Of a stretch of 64,000 nt of DNA, positions 59,567 to 64,000 are shown one piece after another (position 1 is the stretch's first letter; each line of letters opens with the position of its first letter). The DNA comes from Klebsiella oxytoca (GTDB lineage Bacteria > Pseudomonadota > Gammaproteobacteria > Enterobacterales > Enterobacteriaceae): NCBI RefSeq assembly GCF_009707385.1, contig NZ_CP046115.1, forward strand, positions 4,340,001-4,404,000. Reading direction: 5' to 3'. A model generated the notes under the pieces. It did not search any database and was not told where the DNA came from. It saw only the letters and a list, made by a program, of their open reading frames with translations. The position numbers and the translations under genes were made by a program.

Positions 59567-60248
59567 CGGACTACCTCAAAATAAGCTTCAATGTGAATGA
59601 TTGTTTCACACTCGCTGGAAACGGTAAACCACTCTGTGAACATGATGAGATCGAATAACAATTGAATAACTCACAGTAATACCCTGAGTTATAAACAGCA
59701 AAAGCCTCCCCCGGCCGATTTTATTCACTTTTTCTGTGGATAGAGTTGTGAAGAAGTACGGAATTAAACAGGGAAAACCCGGAATCATCCGAACAGAGCA
59801 CGGTTAACGTCACAAAATAACCCAATAATTTTCATAATGTTAGTATGTTTAAATTTCATAAAGCACAGCATAACGTGATGATCATCACATAAGCGATCCG
59901 AGAACTGATGAAAGATCGAACAATGTTGATTTTATCCACAGATTACGCAAGCATGCTGGGCATATTTTGTCTAAAAACTCGATTTTCCTCTCACGTCAAG
60001 GCTGTAAATGGAAACAGTAGTGGGGCTTTTCCCCAGTTATCCCAATTTTCTGTGGATAACATGGTGTAAGATCCTGTTCATTGTCGGTGACCAGTTCTGG
60101 AAAACCCCGTTTCACCATTTTCACAACGGTAAAAAATCGGGAAAAAATCCATATTAATCATAACATTGTTATACTTACCCAATAAAAGGTAAACTCTATC
60201 CACAACGAATGAAATTACCGCTCATTTTTTAGCCAGAGGTTTTAAGTT
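59567..60248. other. rppH-mutH intergenic region, candidate DARS2 (DnaA-reactivating sequence)
   Basis: This 682-bp AT-rich gap carries no supported gene. In E. coli, DARS2, which promotes ADP-to-ATP exchange on DnaA, lies between mutH and ygdP (rppH). DnaA boxes seen here are TTATCCACA at 59932-59940 (+) and 60051-60059 (-), both perfect; CTATCCACA at 59735-59743 (-) and 60196-60204 (+), each one mismatch; and TTATCCCAA at 60037-60045 (+), five bp from the second perfect box. A hairpin ATAACTCA/TGAGTTAT lies at 59666-59692. IHF and Fis sites are expected from E. coli, but I could not place them. The rppH and mutH promoters must also lie here. Confidence 0.8.
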
Positions 60249-60944
60249 ATGCCGACCATTGCGCCGCTCTTATTCCCCCCGCAAAGCCAGGAGCAACTTC
60301 TGGCGCAGGCGCAGCAGCTGGCGGGCTATTCGCTGGGTGAACTGGCCCAGCTTGCCGGAATTCCGATTCCGCGTGATTTAAAACGTGATAAAGGCTGGAT
60401 TGGCATCCTGCTGGAGATATGGCTTGGCGCCAGCGCAGGCAGCAAGCCCGAGCAGGATTTCGCCGCCTTAGGCGTTGAGCTGAAAACCATCCCCATCGAC
60501 TCCCTTGGTCGCCCTCTGGAAACCACTTTCGTTTGCGTCGCACCGTTGACCGGCAATAGCGGCGTCACCTGGGAGAGCAGCCACGTACGCCATAAGCTCA
60601 AACGCGTACTGTGGGTACCGGTAGAGGGAGAACGATCGATTCCGCTGGCCGATCGCCGCGTAGGCTCTCCTCTGCTATGGAGCCCCAGTGAAGAAGAAGA
60701 TCGTCAGCTGCGTATGGACTGGGAAGAACTGATGGATTTGATCGTTCTCGGACAGGTCGAGCGCATTACCGCCCGCCACGGCGAGGTGCTGCAGCTGCGT
60801 CCAAAAGCGGCGAATAGCAAAGCGCTGACCGAAGCCGTGGGGGCCCACGGCGAGCCCATTCTCACGCTACCGCGTGGTTTCTATCTGAAGAAAAATTTTA
60901 CCGCCGCCCTGCTGGCCCGCCATTTCCTCCTCTCCGCAAAATAA
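60249..60944 (+). CDS. mutH: MutH, mismatch-repair endonuclease
   Basis: MutH nicks the unmethylated strand at hemimethylated GATC when activated by MutS and MutL. It has 231 residues, two more than E. coli. The catalytic triad is at the E. coli positions: Asp70, Glu77 and Lys79 in the segment [14 protein letters not shown]. It is the first forward gene after the DARS2 region. Confidence 0.97.
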   Translation: MPTIAPLLFPPQSQEQLLAQAQQLAGYSLGELAQLAGIPIPRDLKRDKGWIGILLEIWLGASAGSKPEQDFAALGVELKTIPIDSLGRPLETTFVCVAPLTGNSGVTWESSHVRHKLKRVLWVPVEGERSIPLADRRVGSPLLWSPSEEEDRQLRMDWEELMDLIVLGQVERITARHGEVLQLRPKAANSKALTEAVGAHGEPILTLPRGFYLKKNFTAALLARHFLLSAK

Positions 60945-61050
60945 ATTTGCGTTGCCTTAAACGGCAGTTAACCGCATCTCCGAGCGTGCAAATAGTAGGT
61001 AGTCAGAATAAGGCAACCTGAAGGATAACAAGCTGGACACGATTAATTTT

Positions 61051-61078
61051 TTGTTCTGCCATGACGGTTGCATATAAT
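61051..61078 (+). promoter_or_regulatory. Sigma-70-type promoter of ygdQ
   Basis: TTGTTC and a perfect TATAAT are separated by 16 bp, and the expected start point lies about 25 bp before the ygdQ ATG at 61110. GCAGGA provides the ribosome-binding site. Confidence 0.6.
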
Positions 61079-61109
61079 CGCATCTTTCTATTTTGCAGGA
61101 CTTTGAAAG

Positions 61110-61823
61110 ATGTTATTTGCATGGGTAACCGATCCCAACGCCTGGCTGGCGCTTGGTACGCTGACGCTGCTGGAGATAGTGCTCGGGATCGATAATATTA
61201 TTTTTCTCTCTCTGGTTGTGGCAAAACTGCCTACCGCGCAACGGGCTCATGCCCGCCGCATCGGGCTAATGGGAGCTATGCTCATGCGGCTGGCGCTACT
61301 GGCGTCCATCGCGTGGGTCGTAAAGCTCACCAACCCTCTCTTTACCGTGTTAGGCCAGGAGATCTCTTTTCGCGATCTGATCCTTCTGCTTGGCGGACTG
61401 TTCCTGATCTGGAAAGCGAGTAAAGAGATCCATGAATCTATCGAAGGTGAAGAAGAGGGGCTGAAGACCAACGTCCATTCATTTATGGGCGCCATCGTGC
61501 AGATTATGCTGCTGGATATTATTTTCAGTCTCGATTCGGTCATCACCGCCGTCGGATTATCAGACCACCTGTTTATTATGATGGCTGCGGTGGTGATCGC
61601 GGTGCTGGTGATGATGGTTGCCGCTCGTTCAATAGGCGATTTTGTTGACCGTCATCCTTCGGTGAAGATGCTGGCGCTGTCGTTTCTGATCCTCGTTGGC
61701 TTCACGCTGATGCTGGAAAGTTTCGACGTGCACGTGCCGAAAGGCTACATCTATTTCGCTATGTTCTTTTCGATTGCGGTTGAAAGCCTCAATCTGCTGC
61801 GCAATAAAAAAAATCCGCTGTAG
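61110..61823 (+). CDS. ygdQ: YgdQ, TerC-family inner-membrane protein
   Basis: YgdQ is a polytopic membrane protein of the TerC family. Its 237 residues contain about seven hydrophobic helices and the conserved acidic membrane motifs LEIVLGIDNIIFLSLV (near residue 21) and LLDIIFSLDSVITAVG (near residue 133), which in the family are linked to metal-ion handling. The specific substrate of YgdQ is not established. A good promoter precedes the gene and a strong terminator follows it. Confidence 0.93.
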   Translation: MLFAWVTDPNAWLALGTLTLLEIVLGIDNIIFLSLVVAKLPTAQRAHARRIGLMGAMLMRLALLASIAWVVKLTNPLFTVLGQEISFRDLILLLGGLFLIWKASKEIHESIEGEEEGLKTNVHSFMGAIVQIMLLDIIFSLDSVITAVGLSDHLFIMMAAVVIAVLVMMVAARSIGDFVDRHPSVKMLALSFLILVGFTLMLESFDVHVPKGYIYFAMFFSIAVESLNLLRNKKNPL

Positions 61824-61828
61824 CCCGC

Positions 61829-61866
61829 GAGATTGCAGTCCGGAAACGGGCTGCAATCTTTTTTAA
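61829..61866 (+). terminator. Intrinsic terminator of ygdQ
   Basis: AGATTGCAG(T)CC pairs with GG(G)CTGCAATCT around a GAAAC-type loop, followed by TTTTTT at 61859-61864. It begins 7 bp after the ygdQ stop. Confidence 0.88.
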
Positions 61867-61946
61867 GACATAACTGCTTTTTATGTCTCACAAATCAGGC
61901 TATTAATATACTGGTACGAGGTGCGGCTATAATAGGGGTGATAACG

Positions 61947-62165
61947 ATGAAAAAATGGGCAGTATTGATTTCCGCCGTAGGACTGGCGTTCTCGGTTTCC
62001 GGTTGCAGCAGCGATTACGTCATGGCGACCAAAGATGGGCGCATGATTCTGACCGACGGCAAGCCCGCCATAGATGATGATACCGGCCTTATCAGCTACG
62101 AAGATCAGCAGGGCAATAAAATGCAGATCAATCGTGACGACGTTTCGCAGATTATTAAACGTTAA
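61947..62165 (+). CDS. ygdR: YgdR, small lipoprotein (YgdI/YgdR family)
   Basis: YgdR is a 72-residue lipoprotein of unknown function. The ATG at 61947 is chosen because it gives a proper lipoprotein signal: KK, a hydrophobic core and the lipobox VSGC with Cys20. An open frame extends upstream to 61833 across the ygdQ terminator without homology. The mature part ([17 protein letters not shown]...) is the conserved DUF903 domain. A weak hairpin (AGCC/GGCT) followed by six T near 62,290-62,307 may end the transcript. Confidence 0.94.
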   Translation: MKKWAVLISAVGLAFSVSGCSSDYVMATKDGRMILTDGKPAIDDDTGLISYEDQQGNKMQINRDDVSQIIKR

Positions 62166-62402
62166 TATCCGCAGCTAAACGGCGATTTGTCATTTATCGC
62201 CCGCTTGAGCAGCTTTTATAATTCTTCCGCTTTGAGAAAAGAGTCGGGAAAAACCTGATCTATCCGTACGGATTAGTCAGGACCAGCTGAGCCAGCCCGG
62301 CTTTTTTGATTTTTTTACTTCCCCTTTGTCTCCCCCTCTGCCATTTTTATATTCCTTTGTCGGGGAACGCCTGACCTTGTTGATAAAAAAAGGAAGCCGG
62401 CT

Positions 62403-63443
62403 ATGCAGTATCACCGTATCCCACATAGTTCTCTTGAAATCAGCACGCTGGGGCTGGGCACAATGACGTTTGGTGAGCAGAATAGCGAGGCAGACGCGCA
62501 CGAGCAGCTCGATTACGCGGTCAGTCAGGGCATTAACCTGATTGATGTCGCTGAAATGTATCCCGTCCCGCCGCGCCCGGAAACCCAGGGCCTGACGGAA
62601 ACCTACGTCGGTAACTGGCTGGCGAAACGCGGTAACCGCGAGAAGCTGGTTATCGCCTCTAAAGTCAGCGGCCCTGCCCGCAATAACGACAGCAGCATTC
62701 GTCCTGACCATAAGCTGGATCGTAAAAATATCCGCGAGGCGCTGCACGACAGCCTGAAGCGCCTGCAGACCGATTATCTCGATCTCTATCAGGTACACTG
62801 GCCGCAGCGCCCAACCAACTGTTTCGGCAAGCTGGGCTACACCTGGGCCGATTCCGCGCCGGTCGTCACCCTGCTGGATACCCTGGAAGCGCTGGCTGAA
62901 TTCCAGCGCGCCGGCAAGATTCGCTATATTGGCGTCTCTAACGAAACCGCGTTTGGCGTCATGCGCTATCTCCATCTGGCGGACAAACACGATCTGCCGC
63001 GCATTGTGACTATCCAGAACCCGTACAGTCTGGTCAACCGCAGCTATGAAGTGGGCCTGGCGGAAGTCAGCCAGTATGAAGGCGTTGAACTGCTGGCCTA
63101 TTCCTGCCTCGCGTTCGGTACGCTGACCGGGAAGTACCTCAATGGCGCAAAACCGGCCGGCGCACGCAATACGCTGTTCAGCCGCTTTACGCGCTATAGC
63201 GGCGAGCAAACGCAGAAAGCAGTGGCGGCCTATGTCGATATCGCGAAGCGGCACAATCTTGATCCAGCGCAGATGGCGCTGGCCTTCGTACGCCGCCAGC
63301 CGTTTGTCGCCAGTACCCTGCTCGGGGCGACGACCATGGAGCAGCTGAAGACCAATGTCGAAAGCCTTCATATGGAGCTGAGCGCAGAGGTATTAGCGGA
63401 GATTGAAGCGGTGCATCAGGTTTATACCTACCCGGCACCGTAA
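62403..63443 (+). CDS. tas: Tas, NADP-dependent aldo-keto reductase
   Basis: Tas is an aldo-keto reductase whose E. coli homologue was named for suppressing tyrosine auxotrophy in starved cells; its natural substrate is unclear. It has 346 residues, the E. coli length. The TIM-barrel catalytic elements are seen: Asp and Tyr in LIDVAEMYPVPP, Lys in VIASKVSGP and His in LYQVHWPQRP. LALAFVRRQPFVASTLLGAT (near residue 295) contributes to cofactor binding. AAGGA precedes the ATG. Confidence 0.96.
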   Translation: MQYHRIPHSSLEISTLGLGTMTFGEQNSEADAHEQLDYAVSQGINLIDVAEMYPVPPRPETQGLTETYVGNWLAKRGNREKLVIASKVSGPARNNDSSIRPDHKLDRKNIREALHDSLKRLQTDYLDLYQVHWPQRPTNCFGKLGYTWADSAPVVTLLDTLEALAEFQRAGKIRYIGVSNETAFGVMRYLHLADKHDLPRIVTIQNPYSLVNRSYEVGLAEVSQYEGVELLAYSCLAFGTLTGKYLNGAKPAGARNTLFSRFTRYSGEQTQKAVAAYVDIAKRHNLDPAQMALAFVRRQPFVASTLLGATTMEQLKTNVESLHMELSAEVLAEIEAVHQVYTYPAP

Positions 63444-63747
63444 GAGCGTAAAGTCCCGGCCGTGGCGTGAACGCCGCGACCGGGCTACAAAATGGCGCAA
63501 CCGCGCAGGCCGCTTTCCCGGAGGCGATGCTACGCATCTGCCCGGGCTACAAGTTCTAAAAGCTCCCGGATTGCGGCTGACGCCTTATCCGGGCTACAAC
63601 ATCGCCGCATGCACGGAACGGCAGCCTGGCTAAGCGCTGCGCATGCGGGGGGATATTCCCGGATTGCGGCTGACGCCTTATCCGGGCTACAGCGTCACCG
63701 CATAGACGGAACGGTAGCCCGGCTAAGCGCAGCGCGAGCCGGGGATA
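63444..63747. repeat. REP cluster between convergent tas and lplT
   Basis: The 304-bp gap is almost entirely REP palindromes. Units include CCCGGCCGTGGCGTGAACGCC... (63454-63487), CCCGGAGGCGATGCTACGCA... (63518-63551), CCCGGATTGCGGCTGACGCC... twice (about 63566-63598 and 63659-63691), a divergent unit near 63620-63655, and GTAGCCCGGCTAAGCGCAGC... (63714-63745) in the opposite sense. The two CCCGGATTGCGG units are identical through GGGCTACA. No gene is supported. Confidence 0.88.
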
Positions 63748-64000
63748 TTATTTGCGCCGTCCCCAGATCCACAGGGCGGTAATTGCCAGCGCGAACACTA
63801 CGCCAAAACCAATCCCCACGCCGACCACCGGAATACCGATGCTCACCGCCAGCGAATAGAGGCCCAGCATCAGCAGCATCGCCACGTTTTCGCCCAGGTT
63901 CTGCACCGCAATCGCGTTGCCCGCGCCAACCGTATGTTTCCCGCGCTCCTGTAGCAGCGCATTCAGCGGCACGATAAAGAATCCGCCGAACGCCCCGAGC
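63748..64000 (-). CDS. lplT: LplT, lysophospholipid transporter (C-terminal part)
   Basis: LplT is an inner-membrane major facilitator that flips lysophospholipids inward for reacylation by Aas. Only the last 83 codons are in the window; the stop is at 63748-63750 and the gene continues past the right edge. Visible features are [21 protein letters not shown] and [13 protein letters not shown], then two hydrophobic helices and the basic end WGRRK. It converges on tas across the REP cluster. Confidence 0.9.
   Translation of the reverse strand, partial: LGAFGGFFIVPLNALLQERGKHTVGAGNAIAVQNLGENVAMLLMLGLYSLAVSIGIPVVGVGIGFGVVFALAITALWIWGRRK

Noticed and set aside
59735..60204. DnaA-box cluster as a replication origin
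   Set aside because: Gene context is rppH-mutH, not the oriC neighbourhood (mnmG, mioC), and the box arrangement and locus fit DARS2 better.
62277..63371. Reverse open frame of 364 codons antisense to tas
   Set aside because: It lies against a full-length aldo-keto reductase with intact catalytic residues, so it is best explained as a shadow frame.

Overview
The window is chromosomal DNA of an enterobacterium, most likely Klebsiella or a close relative such as Raoultella. It is GC-rich, and its housekeeping order (amiC, argA, recD-recB-ptrA-recC, ppdC-ygdB-ppdB-ppdA, thyA, lgt, ptsP, rppH, mutH, ygdQ, ygdR, tas, lplT) is the one known from Escherichia coli and its relatives. The species is inferred, not proven.

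Positions 1-18,000 hold the anaerobic (early cobalt insertion) cobalamin operon, read leftwards: cbiABCDETFGHJKLMNQOP, then cobU and the start of cobT, which runs off the left edge. Most neighbouring genes overlap by a few bases, as expected for translational coupling. A cobalamin riboswitch lies in the leader before cbiA. Behind it, also read leftwards, are pocR (the AraC-family activator) and pduF (a glycerol/propanediol channel).

Positions 18,192-35,218 hold the rightward propanediol-utilisation operon pduABCDEGHJKLMNOPQSTUVWX. It encodes shell proteins (A, B, J, K, N, T, U), the B12-dependent diol dehydratase (CDE), its reactivase (GH), cobalamin recycling enzymes (O, S), propionaldehyde-processing enzymes (P, Q, L, W), the PduM and PduV accessory proteins, and the PduX threonine kinase. 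PduX, CobD and CbiB together make and attach the aminopropanol phosphate arm of B12, so cofactor synthesis and the pathway that consumes the cofactor sit side by side under one regulator.

Two non-coding repeats mark this region. A 257-bp MITE-like element made of consecutive perfect stem-loops sits between pduW and pduX and ends 13 bp before the pduX start. An array of nine 125-bp BIME/REP units lies between the convergent genes pduX and cobD. cobD lies 17 bp downstream of the housekeeping gene amiC on the same strand.

Positions 37,451-64,000 are the conserved backbone: cell separation (amiC), arginine synthesis with ARG boxes (argA), recombinational repair (recBCD with ptrA), a set of type IV pilin-like minor proteins, dTMP synthesis, lipoprotein maturation, PTS-Ntr, mRNA decapping and mismatch repair. 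Two adjacent, paralogous, uncharacterised small membrane proteins lie between argA and recD. The AT-rich rppH-mutH gap carries a cluster of DnaA boxes and corresponds in position to DARS2 of E. coli.

I found no prophage, insertion sequence transposase, CRISPR array, rRNA or tRNA. Most of the content belongs to known systems. The least explained items are the modular hairpin element, the shared 16-bp palindrome at the cbi and pdu control regions, and the small membrane-protein pair.
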